DNA of 64,000 bases from JAAZLS01 sp964585925 (GTDB lineage Bacteria; Bacillota; Dethiobacteria; DTU022), in NCBI GenBank assembly GCA_964585925.1, contig CAZPFS010000006.1, forward strand, positions 1 to 64,000, written 5' to 3'. A program made the position numbers and the translations under genes. Below the pieces are notes generated by a model. The model was not told the DNA's origin and did no database searches. It saw only the letters and a list, made by a program, of their open reading frames with translations. Below, in pieces: positions 25,568 through 34,360 of this stretch (positions are counted from its first letter, which is position 1; every line of letters starts with the position of its first letter).

Positions 25568-25593
25568 CGGCGGGGAAAAACCCCGCCGTTTTT
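25568..25593 (+). terminator. Terminator of tRNA-Val
   Basis: Perfect arms CGGCGGGG and CCCCGCCG with an AAAAA loop, followed by five T. Confidence 0.85.
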
Positions 25594-25604
25594 CAGTTCC
25601 CCTC

Positions 25605-26005
25605 TTTCGGAAAAAGGCTATACCTGAAATTCCCCCCTTGGAAAAGGCTATATTGTAAGGTTTGGGCTTATCCCGATAAAATGGACACCTCTGCTGATCT
25701 GATTATACCAACCATTCATAGTGTCAATCAAACCGGGGTAAGACCAACTACCCCCCCTTTGAAAAAGGCTATACTCAAAATTCCCCCCTTCCGGAAAAAA
25801 AGGCTATACCCAAATCCCTCCTTTGGAAAAAGCTGTACTCAAATTTCCCCCCTTTGGAAAAGGCTATACTCAAGTTTCCCCCCTTTGGAAAAGGGGGGCC
25901 AGGGGGGATTTAATGATACGGGTTTTGAAATCCCCCTGAATCCCCCTTTAGGAAAGGGGGACTTTGGAACATATAGCAAGGGGGGGGCAGGGGGGATTTA
26001 AATTT
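25605..26005. repeat. Cluster of degenerate CCCCCTTTGGAAAA-type repeats
   Basis: About seven short copies of a unit around CCCCCCTTTGGAAAAGGCTATACTCAA. Two full palindromic forms at the right end (GGGGGGATTTAA and CCCCCTTTAGGAAAGGGGG) are as in the cassette at 10.7-12.7 kb. A frame crosses the area but its residues merely mirror the repeats, so I see no gene. Confidence 0.75.
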
Positions 26006-26030
26006 AGGGAGTAGATTATCGGCGTTTGGA

Positions 26031-26063
26031 AAGAAAGCGGCCCCCGGGGAACCCGGGGGCCGC
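26031..26063 (-). terminator. Terminator of the S-layer-like gene
   Basis: Perfect 12-base arms GCGGCCCCCGGG and CCCGGGGGCCGC with a 3-base loop. On the minus strand it is followed by TTTCTTT. It lies 50 bases past the stop. Confidence 0.8.
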
Positions 26064-26113
26064 TGCATTGCGGTAACTGTTGCCGGTGAACCGACTATTT
26101 GATTTTGAAGGAG

Positions 26114-29100
26114 CTACTTAACCTTTTTAACCGTTACTTCGATTTCACCTTGAATGATAACACCATTAGCATCTGTTGCAGTAACACCGGCACCGGATTT
26201 TGTTACGACCTTTATGGTTTTGTTGGGATTCCAATTATCCGGTGGGGTAGTTGGAATAACGAACTTAACTTTGGTCGGATCCCCGGGTACCGCTTCACCC
26301 TCCACATTAAGTCCGACAATCTTGCTATCACAGAGGATCTGGTAATTAGCAAGTGAATAATGTGTAGGATCCATGTTTTCGTTGAAGGTAAGGGTCAGTG
26401 TTTTGTTATCAGCACTGTACTCGGCCGATTGAAGTTTGGGCGGAGTGTTGTCTTCAAAAGCATCTGCTACAATAAAAGATTGGGCTTGGATGGCGTACCC
26501 GACGGCGCTTTTGATGTTGGCCAAAAGGTCTAGGGCACCCGTTACCGGATGGTCCACTTGACCGAAGTTTACCGTACCTTCTACAGCGAGGTTGATAAGC
26601 ACTTGCGTTTGCCCGGTATCGACGAAGGCGAGTTTGGCACTGGAAGGCAGGGCTTCCCCTCTGAGCAGGTAGTTGGCGCGCTCGACGGCGGAATCACCCA
26701 TGCGCACGTTATAGGTTACCAAAAGCTTATTGGAGGTGGCTTCGTACAATACCACCGTCGATGCCTTTGGATTCAGGCCGGGGGCGCCAACATTGATCTT
26801 GTAATCGACATTGATGTTGCCGTTGGTTTTGCCGATAGTTAAGTTTTGGGTGAAGTCTGTGCCTGAATTGTTGCATTCTACCTCGGTGTAGGTCTTGCCG
26901 TCCCTTACCGTGTTGGCCGGAATGTTAATGACATATTCACCGGCGTCGAAGCTGGTACCTTTCGCTGTAAAGGTAATTGTGCTTATATTGTTGTCGGAAT
27001 CATTGGAAAAACTATGATCGTAATCACTTGTTGTTGTCAACAATTTCTTGTTACAGGTTACATTTATATTGTCTAGGCTGCCTGAAAGGCTTGTTTGCTC
27101 GTTCAGATAGAGGGTGATTACATTGCTGTAAACATCCACGTCGTGGGTGGTAATGTAGGGATTGGTGGTGTCTTTACGAAGGGTAACCTGTTTGCTCAAA
27201 GATCTCTCCGCCACCGGGTAGCCCGCGACATCTTTCAGCTTCTTGAACTCAATTGTGATGGTTTCAGAGGTTATGGTGCCTGTAAACAGCTGAATTCCTC
27301 CAAAAACGTAAGGCACATCCAGAAAATATGTTTTGCCCGAGGAGTCTTCAGCAGATCTGGTGAACAGATCTTCGGTCGTAAGCGGAACGTCAACGGAGGA
27401 GGCGTCTTTGCCCTTTTTGTAAGTGACAGTTGCGTCGGTAAGATCACCGAGGGGGCGATCAAAAACCACTTTCACGGTGTCTTGGTCTACAGCGGAAACG
27501 GAGCTCAAAGACGGTCCGGCTTCGCTGGTGAGAGGCTTGACGGTGGTCATGTAGGATTTCATCACGTTATCAGCCAGGTCTTTAATGCCGGCAATCTGAA
27601 TTTTATAGGCGCGGTCTTTAACCCAGTCGGAACCTGTGCTTGCGGTAAAGGATTTGCCATCCCAATTGCTTATTGTTGCCTTGTCGTCATTTATCCAGAC
27701 CAGTGGCTCGGTATCTACCTTACAATACTCGCTCATGGTCACCAATAAGGTTTGTTTTCCAGAGATAGTGATTGACTCCACGGTCGGACAGATATGGTCT
27801 GTCGCCCGGAAAGCTTGCTTGTCAAAGGGATCATCGACGTAGCGGCCGCCGGTGGAGAAGACGTTTTCCGCCGTCAAAGTGTAGGTTGTATCTACTGCCA
27901 ATGGGGTTGTGGAGTCTAGCGTTAACAGCACCGTTTTGCCGTCGGGTCGCAACTTGGCCTCAATAATAGTTTTACTAGGGTCTAACGTATAATTATCCGT
28001 TTTCTCCGCCGTGGTTTTGATTACGGGCCTGTTGAAGGTAGCAATTATTTCCCGGAAACTGACGCATTCGGCTTTCTCTAGTCCAAACACGGCATCTGGT
28101 ATCCCCGTAGCCACCGCACCGGTGCTCCAGGTGACGCTGGAGCCGCTGACGGTGCCGCCGCTGTCCTTCACCGAGGACACGGCCAGGTAATAGGTGGTGT
28201 TGGTCTCCAGGGCCGAGGTCGGGCGGACGGTGATCACCCGTTTGGCGGAATCTATGGAGGCGGCGAAGCTGACGCTGGTTCCGGAGGAGCCGCCCTTGCG
28301 GAAGGTGATCAGGGAATCCACGTTGGAATCGGTGATGGTTCCCCCGCCGGTTAAGGTGATTGCCCGGGGGAAGGTGATCGTGGGTTGGATGGAAGTGGAG
28401 ACGCTGGTCGCCCCCTGGGCGGGATTGAACACGGTCGTGCCGTGCACCAACGCCTTGGCCCGGTCTTCCACCGTATTGGAGACGGCTACGATCCCGCCGA
28501 TGACGCGTATGCTCGACGAGTCGGATACCCGGCTATCAAGGTAGCTGCTCACTGCGGCGGGTATGGAGTTTTGCTCCACGTATAAAATAGGCAGGCCCAG
28601 CACGGTAGCTCCGATGGCGTCGGCCAGGTTGGCGTCCGCGCCGCGTACCAGGCTGAAGTCGCTTACCCCGCTGAACTGGCTTCTGGCGAATTCCACGGAG
28701 GTCTCATAGCGGGTGGCTCCGGAGATGCGGGTTACGCTGCTCACGGAGGGCAGCTTTTCGAGGGCGGTCTTCACCGTGTTGCTGACCACCGCCGTGCCGC
28801 CCACGATATAGAGCCGGCTGATCCCCAGATCGCTGATCGCCTTTTTGGTAACATCGGGGATGGAGTTTTTCTCCACCTGCAGGAGGGGCGCATTGTTCAG
28901 AAATGCCGCCGGTCCCGCCACCAGGGAGTCGGCGGAAGCCCAACCGCTGACGATAAAGGCATAGTTGGGCAGCACGGACTCTTTTTTGGCCCGGGCGGCA
29001 ATTTTGGCGGCGGTGTCAAAGCGGGTGGCGCCGGAGATCCGCTCCACCTTGCTGCTGCCCACCAGGTTTTTCAGGGCGGATTCCACCGACGAGGATACCG

Positions 29101-29464
29101 CGCTGGTCCCGCCGAGGATAATCACCTTCGGGTTGCCCAGGCTCTTGATGCAATCCTTGATGACCGTGGGCAGCTCGGTGGACCTGGTGAGTAAAATGGG
29201 GCAGTTCAGCGCCCCGGCCAGGGTGCTCGCCGCCAGCCCGTCGGCATAGACGTCGCCCCTGGTGATGATACAATAGTCGCTGGAACTAAATTTTTCCAGG
29301 GCAATCGCCGCCGAGGTAGCGTAGCGATCGTCTCCCTTGAGGCGATCCACGCTTCCCGAGGCGGCCAGAGCTGCCTCGCCCCCGGTCAGGACGGACCCGG
29401 CCAGAACGGCCGCTGCCAGGACTATGGCCATAATAATTTTCATCGGTTGGTTTGGTTTCAACAT
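26114..29464 (-). CDS. S-layer-like surface protein with three CWB2 repeats and Ig-like domains
   Basis: 1116 residues, exported (signal peptide ending near AALAAS, about residue 36). Three cell-wall-binding repeat 2 modules follow (about 38-130, 131-227, 228-335), each with RL.GDDRYATS or RISGATRF/YET and VIGG/ILGGTSAVSS signatures. These anchor proteins to wall teichoic-type polymers. The rest is a string of Ig-like beta domains of the SbsA/Big_5 type (VFNPAQGATSVSTSIQPTITF and several later copies). GGAGGG nine bases upstream supports ATG 29464. The organisation recalls clostridial S-layer or adhesin proteins. It has its own promoter and terminator, as an abundant protein would. Confidence 0.88.
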   Translation of the reverse strand: MLKPNQPMKIIMAIVLAAAVLAGSVLTGGEAALAASGSVDRLKGDDRYATSAAIALEKFSSSDYCIITRGDVYADGLAASTLAGALNCPILLTRSTELPTVIKDCIKSLGNPKVIILGGTSAVSSSVESALKNLVGSSKVERISGATRFDTAAKIAARAKKESVLPNYAFIVSGWASADSLVAGPAAFLNNAPLLQVEKNSIPDVTKKAISDLGISRLYIVGGTAVVSNTVKTALEKLPSVSSVTRISGATRYETSVEFARSQFSGVSDFSLVRGADANLADAIGATVLGLPILYVEQNSIPAAVSSYLDSRVSDSSSIRVIGGIVAVSNTVEDRAKALVHGTTVFNPAQGATSVSTSIQPTITFPRAITLTGGGTITDSNVDSLITFRKGGSSGTSVSFAASIDSAKRVITVRPTSALETNTTYYLAVSSVKDSGGTVSGSSVTWSTGAVATGIPDAVFGLEKAECVSFREIIATFNRPVIKTTAEKTDNYTLDPSKTIIEAKLRPDGKTVLLTLDSTTPLAVDTTYTLTAENVFSTGGRYVDDPFDKQAFRATDHICPTVESITISGKQTLLVTMSEYCKVDTEPLVWINDDKATISNWDGKSFTASTGSDWVKDRAYKIQIAGIKDLADNVMKSYMTTVKPLTSEAGPSLSSVSAVDQDTVKVVFDRPLGDLTDATVTYKKGKDASSVDVPLTTEDLFTRSAEDSSGKTYFLDVPYVFGGIQLFTGTITSETITIEFKKLKDVAGYPVAERSLSKQVTLRKDTTNPYITTHDVDVYSNVITLYLNEQTSLSGSLDNINVTCNKKLLTTTSDYDHSFSNDSDNNISTITFTAKGTSFDAGEYVINIPANTVRDGKTYTEVECNNSGTDFTQNLTIGKTNGNINVDYKINVGAPGLNPKASTVVLYEATSNKLLVTYNVRMGDSAVERANYLLRGEALPSSAKLAFVDTGQTQVLINLAVEGTVNFGQVDHPVTGALDLLANIKSAVGYAIQAQSFIVADAFEDNTPPKLQSAEYSADNKTLTLTFNENMDPTHYSLANYQILCDSKIVGLNVEGEAVPGDPTKVKFVIPTTPPDNWNPNKTIKVVTKSGAGVTATDANGVIIQGEIEVTVKKVK

Positions 29465-29488
29465 GGTTAACTTCCCTCCAAAAAGTAA

Positions 29489-29516
29489 GTTTTAAACAAC
29501 ACTTTGCCAATGTCAA
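29489..29516 (-). promoter_or_regulatory. Promoter of the S-layer-like gene with CAAAGTG repeats
   Basis: Minus strand: perfect TTGACA (29516-29511), 16-base spacer, TAAAAC (29494-29489). The AT-rich area up to about 29570 holds three copies of CAAAGTG or its reverse CACTTTG, one inside the spacer, which could be regulator contacts. The rest of 29517-29700 shows nothing else. Confidence 0.5.
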
Positions 29517-29718
29517 TAATTTCACGGTACACTTTGTTAATTATTCTTCATAAAGTAACATTATCCTGCAAAGTGAATTAATATTAGTATATCCAATTTA
29601 ACCCAGTAATTCAATATATATCGCCTTTTTTATACAGGCAAGAAGGCGGATTTTCCCCCTTATGGGGATGATATACAGTTCTCGGCCGGGTTATTCCAAA
29701 TATAGCCTTATTTGCCAT

Positions 29719-29744
29719 TAGGGTCAGGCAAATGCCTGACCCTA
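29719..29744. repeat. Perfect 26-base palindrome
   Basis: Arms TAGGGTCAGGCA and TGCCTGACCCTA separated by AA. No T-run on either side, so more like a repetitive extragenic palindrome than a terminator. Between the S-layer promoter and the end of the agmatine deiminase gene. Confidence 0.75.
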
Positions 29745-29826
29745 GGGCCGCGCCGGACAGGTTCTATTTTAGGGGAGCCACCCTGCAAAAGGGCCGCCGC
29801 AAAGGCGGGGGTGGGCTTGAATATGG

Positions 29827-30921
29827 CTAAGGCCTTGGCTGCTGCTGGGTGATGCAGTGTATATTGCCGCCCCCCAGCAATACCTCCCGGGTATAAACCC
29901 CGACCACTTCGCGTTCGGGAAAGAGCTTCTTCAATGTATCCAGGGCCCGCTGATCAGCCGGGTCATCGAAAAGCGGGATCACTATGCCGCCGTTGGCGAT
30001 ATAGAAGTTGGCGTAGGAGCCGGCCAGCCGGTCCCCTTCTCTTCGGGGGAGGGTGCCGGCGATCTGGTCAACACCCTCGCATTCTTCGGCGGTAATTACA
30101 ACCGGGGAGGGCATATACAGCTTGTGGACCTCGAAGCTTCTGCCCTTGGCATCGGTTGATCCCAGAAGCAGTTCATACGCTTCCTGGGATATTTCGTACT
30201 GGGGATCGTTTGGGTCATCGGTCCAGTTAAGGGCCACCACCCCGGGGCGGATATAGCAGCAGAGGTTGTCGACATGGCCGTCGGTTTCATCATTGTAGCA
30301 GCCCCGCGGTATCCAGATGATTTTCTCCACGGACAGATAATCGCGCAGTAACCCCTCCACCTCTTCCCGGGAAAGATGGGGATTCCGGTTGCGATTGAGC
30401 AAAACCTGTTCCGTGGTAATGAGGGTGCCCTCGCCATCGACGTGAATGGCGCCTCCCTCAACTACCAGGGGCGCTTTGTAGCGATCCGCGCCGGTGATCT
30501 CGGCCACTTTCTGCGGAATCAGGTCATCCTGATCCCAGGGAAAGTAGAGTCCCTCATCCAGGCCGCCCCAGGCGTTAAAAATCCAGTCCACCAGGCGCAG
30601 GCCGCCCCGATCGTTGATCACAAAGGTCGGCCCCGCGTCGCGCATCCAGGAATCATTGTTGGATATTTCCAGCACCCTGATGTTGCCGGGGAGCTTGCAG
30701 CGGGCATTTGTAAACTGCCTGGCGGATACGCACATGGTAACCGGCTCGAACCTGCTGATCGCCTTGGCCACCTCTGTAAACGCCTGTTCGGCCGGTTTTG
30801 CCCCCATGCGCCAGTTGTCGGTCCGCTCGGGCCAGATCATCCAGCAGCCGTCATGGGGTTCAAATTCACCCGGCATCCGGTAACCATCCCGGGCCGGATT
30901 GCTGTCAATTGTAATCACCAT
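29827..30921 (-). CDS. aguA: Agmatine deiminase
   Basis: 364 residues of the guanidino-modifying (peptidylarginine deiminase-like) fold. It converts agmatine to N-carbamoylputrescine and ammonia. Visible family motifs: FEPHDGCWMIWPER, DSWMRDAGPTFV, the VEGGAIHVDGEGT loop, DETDGHVDN with the catalytic Asp/His, and GGGNIHC with the nucleophilic Cys (about 356). AAGGAGA precedes ATG 30921. The transporter upstream in the same direction probably imports the substrate or a polyamine. No N-carbamoylputrescine amidase or carbamoyltransferase is nearby. Confidence 0.94.
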   Translation of the reverse strand: MVITIDSNPARDGYRMPGEFEPHDGCWMIWPERTDNWRMGAKPAEQAFTEVAKAISRFEPVTMCVSARQFTNARCKLPGNIRVLEISNNDSWMRDAGPTFVINDRGGLRLVDWIFNAWGGLDEGLYFPWDQDDLIPQKVAEITGADRYKAPLVVEGGAIHVDGEGTLITTEQVLLNRNRNPHLSREEVEGLLRDYLSVEKIIWIPRGCYNDETDGHVDNLCCYIRPGVVALNWTDDPNDPQYEISQEAYELLLGSTDAKGRSFEVHKLYMPSPVVITAEECEGVDQIAGTLPRREGDRLAGSYANFYIANGGIVIPLFDDPADQRALDTLKKLFPEREVVGVYTREVLLGGGNIHCITQQQPRP

Positions 30922-30953
30922 CTTGAAATCTCCTTCCAGTTATTTTGACGGCC

Positions 30954-32465
30954 CTAAGCCGCTGCTTTCTTTTCCTTTCCAAACAATGCGATGGGGGGAT
31001 TTGATTTTTGGGTGGCCAGTGAGACCACCGCCATCACCAGCAAATTCACCGCGGGGGCGGCCAGGGTATAGACATACCATTGTTCCGGGTACATCAGCGT
31101 TTCAAAGGACCATCCCTCCAGAATACCGGACAGTACCACCCTGACAAAAATTCCGGCAAGAATTCCGGCGATACAGCCGATCTGGTTTGATTTTTTCCAG
31201 TATATGCCCAGAGTGAGGGGGATAAACAGGCCGGCCAGAAGGATGTCAAAACCGAACATGACCAAAAGAAACACGTAAGGATAGCCGATGGCTACCAGAA
31301 CAACCAAAATGGAAAATAGCAGGACAATAAATCGTCCCCATTTTAGAAGGCTGTCATCGGAAATATCGGGTTTGATCACATCTTTGATCACATTTCGGGT
31401 AAACAGGGAGGATATGGCCAAAATTCCCCCGTCGGCACAGGACATAACGGAGGCAATAATGGCCCCCACCAGAAGGACGGCCACCGGCAGCGGAAAGAGT
31501 TCGGTCATCATCAGGGGGATTATCAGCTCCGGATCGCCCATGAGGGCACTTTCAGCCAGGATGCCCTTGGAGATCATGCCGAAACCGGCCAGGCCGATAA
31601 CCACCACAATGCTCCCGAAGATCCAGTAAATCAAACTGGCCAGTATGGCGGCCGTGCGGACATCTTTGTCCGACTTGCCGGCCTGGGCGGTCTGAACTAT
31701 GTCCGGGCTGGGGATGGAGCCGAGGCCCACAATCATCCATCCGGCAATCCAGGGGATCCAGCGGGCAAAGGCGCTGAATCCCTCCACCTTGGGCGGCAGT
31801 AGGGTCATCATTTCCGGGGGCACCAGGGCCTTGAATTCCGCAAAGCCGCCCAGGGCGTTGATTGAAAATGGCAGCGCAACGGCAATCCCCACCAGGATAA
31901 TGATCATCTGGATGGTATGGGCAACCCCGATAGACCACAGACCGCCCGCTACCGTATATATGGCTACAATGATCATGGAGATGATAATCGAAAGGACATA
32001 AGGCCAGCCCAGGGTAAAATTGAATATTTTGCCGATAACGGCTATCTCGCCGGCGATAAAGAAGATCCACCCAAAAAGCATGATTACCGCGGAAATAACT
32101 CCGGTGGATTTACCGAACCGCTTGGTAAAAAAGTCGGAGAGGGTGACCCCGCCGACTTTGCGCAGCGCGCCGAAATAAAAGAGCCCGGCAATGATCAGAC
32201 ACAGGCCGGCGCCGTACGGGTCGGGAATGGCGCCCCAGGCATATTCGGTGCTCCAGATCCCACATTCCAGCGCCACGCCGGCCGAGCCGACCACCGTCCC
32301 GCCTCCAAACCATAGCCCGGCAAAGATAAACGCCAGCATAAACATGGGCATGGCACGGCCGGCAACCATGAAGTCCTCACTGGCCTTGACTTTTTTCGAA
32401 GCCCACCATCCTACGAAAACAAGCAATAAGGCATAGATAATAAAACCAATCAGGTACTGGTTCAC
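30954..32465 (-). CDS. Sodium:solute symporter (SSS family)
   Basis: 503 residues, 12-13 membrane helices. The SSS pattern is clear: WFGGGTVVGSAG near helix 2, a TVAGGLWSIGVAHTIQM stretch, and GADIIASVMSCADGGILAISSLF-like residues in the sixth to eighth helices. GTG 32465 is chosen because AAGGAGG lies eight bases upstream; TTG 32468 would also fit, while the frame reaching 32489 runs through the ribosome site. It lies 32 bases before aguA, so the pair forms one transcription unit. The substrate is not readable from sequence; agmatine or a polyamine is an inference from context. Confidence 0.88.
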   Translation of the reverse strand: MNQYLIGFIIYALLLVFVGWWASKKVKASEDFMVAGRAMPMFMLAFIFAGLWFGGGTVVGSAGVALECGIWSTEYAWGAIPDPYGAGLCLIIAGLFYFGALRKVGGVTLSDFFTKRFGKSTGVISAVIMLFGWIFFIAGEIAVIGKIFNFTLGWPYVLSIIISMIIVAIYTVAGGLWSIGVAHTIQMIIILVGIAVALPFSINALGGFAEFKALVPPEMMTLLPPKVEGFSAFARWIPWIAGWMIVGLGSIPSPDIVQTAQAGKSDKDVRTAAILASLIYWIFGSIVVVIGLAGFGMISKGILAESALMGDPELIIPLMMTELFPLPVAVLLVGAIIASVMSCADGGILAISSLFTRNVIKDVIKPDISDDSLLKWGRFIVLLFSILVVLVAIGYPYVFLLVMFGFDILLAGLFIPLTLGIYWKKSNQIGCIAGILAGIFVRVVLSGILEGWSFETLMYPEQWYVYTLAAPAVNLLVMAVVSLATQKSNPPIALFGKEKKAAA

Positions 32466-33136
32466 CAAACGTCGCCTCCTTGTGTTCACTTACTGCCCAA
32501 TCCCTCGAATAACTGAACACCCGGCCGTGACGGCCATTTTTGATAAAACCTCCGGCAGGTTATGGCCCGGTTTAAATCTTTATAACATTTGGCAAACGGT
32601 TCAGGACTTCGTCTATTCATACGTAATGGCGAAAGGCGGTTCAAAGCGCATCGTGCCTTTGCTCAAGGGAGCACCGGAAGCCAAAACCTGGCATCTGATA
32701 GAGAAGGGCTGCATTCGGGGAACTGAGGTGTTGAGAAAAAAACAGGCAAACATATTATTTTCGGTTTCTCGGCATAATTGATGGCCTCTGTCTTTGTTCC
32801 CGGAAACAGCCTTGGTTCCTTGCAGCAACAATTTGCCATAAGGAATCCATAATTGGAGACCGGGAAATAGAACTTGCCTCCTTTCAGGGTGTTCCCATAT
32901 CCTGAAGATTGTGCATATATTTATATTCGCCCACTTATTAGACAATTCCTTCCCGGAAACCGGGAATAGTGGGAAGTGTGCCATTATTGTGAACAGGGCG
33001 GGATGTCAATCTGGTTTTGCAAAGGGGCGGGGTTGGTTCAGGCCTTCAAATTAACCTGCCAATTCACCTTGATCTTTGGGGCCCATTTGCCGTACAATAA
33101 AACATAGAATTTTCACAACTGACAGGAGGATGATCG
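32466..33136. other. 670-base intergenic region without a recognised gene
   Basis: Two open frames cross it (32482-32781 plus, 32613-32984 minus) but neither has a ribosome site or a recognisable sequence. It holds the palindrome TTCCCGG-AAA-CCGGGAA (32950-32966), and a related TTCCCGGAAAC at about 32797. Divergent promoters for the symporter and the GTPase gene must lie here, but I see none that is convincing. Confidence 0.5.
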
Positions 33137-34102
33137 GTGCCGGCCAATCTTAACCAGCAGTATCATAACGCCGAGGAGACCTACCGGCGGGCCAAAACAG
33201 GGGAGGAAAAGGCGGCGGCCCTGCAGGAGATGCTGGCGGTGATCCCCAAGCACAAGGGAACGGAAAAGCTGCAGGCGGATATAAAGCGGCGCCTGGCCCG
33301 GCTCAAGGACGAGGACAAGAAAAAGAAGCAGGCCAGAGGCTTCAACCCCTTCAACGTGGAACGGCAGGGAGCGGGGCAGGTGGTGCTGGCCGGATATCCC
33401 AACAGCGGCAAATCGGCGCTGGTGGGGGCGCTCTCCCGGGCCAGGGTCAAGGTGACCGAATACCCCTTTGCCACCACTTTGCCCGTATCCGGGATGATGC
33501 CTTACGAGGATACGAACATTCAACTGGTGGATACCCCGCCGGTAACTCCGGAGGGGGTGCCGCCCGGGCTTACCGGAACCTTCCGGGAGGCCGATATTTT
33601 GCTGCTCCTGGTGGATGTTTCCTCCGGGGAATGCCTGGATCAGTTGGAGGGGCTGCTCGCGCTGATGCAGGAGAAAGAAATTATCGACCTTTCAGAGGAG
33701 GGCGAATTTATCGCCCCGGTGCCCTTTATACTGGTCGCCGGCAAGGCGGATCTGCCTTCCGCCGCGGAGAACCTGCAGGTGATGGCCGAGCTCAATCCGG
33801 AACTGGACATTATGGGGGTATCCTGTTACGGCCGGGGCCTGGAGGAGCTGAAACAGAAGATATTTGAGATGCTGGAAATCATTCGGATTTACGGCAAGGC
33901 CCCCGGAAGGCCGCCCGAAATGAGCCAGCCGTTTATATTGAAAAAAGGAGCCACGGTGCAAGATTTTGCGGCCCTTGTGCACCGAGATTTCCCGGGGAGG
34001 CTGAAAAGCGCCCTGGTGTGGGGTTCGGCCCGTTTTGAGGGGCAGGCGGTGTCGCGGGATTATGTGCTTTCGGACCGCGATGTGGTGGAATTGCAGGTGT
34101 AG
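33137..34102 (+). CDS. DRG/Obg-related GTPase with C-terminal TGS domain
   Basis: 321 residues. A lysine-rich N-terminal helical part (about 20-70) precedes the G domain: G1 GYPNSGKS (about 84-91), G2 ATTLPV, G3 VDTPP, G4 AGKAD. It ends with a TGS domain (PFILKKGATVQDFAALVHRDF.. to the end). This is the layout of DRG-like GTPases, which bind ribosomes or RNA in archaea and eukaryotes; bacterial members are poorly known. G4 reads GKAD rather than the usual NKxD. It starts at GTG 33137, with AGGAGG upstream. Confidence 0.85.
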   Translation: MPANLNQQYHNAEETYRRAKTGEEKAAALQEMLAVIPKHKGTEKLQADIKRRLARLKDEDKKKKQARGFNPFNVERQGAGQVVLAGYPNSGKSALVGALSRARVKVTEYPFATTLPVSGMMPYEDTNIQLVDTPPVTPEGVPPGLTGTFREADILLLLVDVSSGECLDQLEGLLALMQEKEIIDLSEEGEFIAPVPFILVAGKADLPSAAENLQVMAELNPELDIMGVSCYGRGLEELKQKIFEMLEIIRIYGKAPGRPPEMSQPFILKKGATVQDFAALVHRDFPGRLKSALVWGSARFEGQAVSRDYVLSDRDVVELQV

Positions 34103-34151
34103 GGAGCGGAAATCACCTTGGCAGCTCAAATCCCCCCTAACCCCCCTTTAG

Positions 34152-34258
34152 AAAAGGGGGGGAATTGCCGGGGTGATTTAAAAAGGGGGGAAATTGCCGG
34201 GGTGATTTAAAAAGGGGGGAAATTGCCGGGGTGATTTAAAAAGGGGGGGAATTGCGGG
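34152..34258. repeat. 29-base tandem repeat, about 3.7 copies
   Basis: Units ATTGCCGGGGTGATTTA plus AAAAGGGGGGAA repeat with exact 29-base spacing (34164, 34193, 34222, 34251). The first overlaps a CCCCCTTT..AAAAGGGGG palindrome of the family seen elsewhere in the window. Confidence 0.9.
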
Positions 34259-34360
34259 ACGGCAAATCCCTCTCCCCCGGAGGGAGAGGGTCGGGGTGAG
34301 GGGGTCTTGGCTTGTCCCTAGGGATGGTTAAAGAACGGGTGTTAAAAAAGGAAGGTGCCC

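Noticed and set aside
25681..26001. Open frame of 106 codons on the plus strand
   Set aside because: Its peptide is only the translation of the CCCCCTTTGGAAAA repeats (PPL/FGK strings), has no ribosome site and no recognisable domain.
32482..32984. Two frames (99 and 123 codons) in the symporter-GTPase intergenic region
   Set aside because: Overlapping on opposite strands, no ribosome sites, composition not coding-like, no similarity I recognise.
32930..32990. Sigma-54 promoter (TGGCAC on the minus strand)
   Set aside because: The -12 GC element is missing at the required distance.
34152..34258. Possible CRISPR array (29-base periodicity)
   Set aside because: The whole 29-base unit is repeated, with no unique spacers between repeats.
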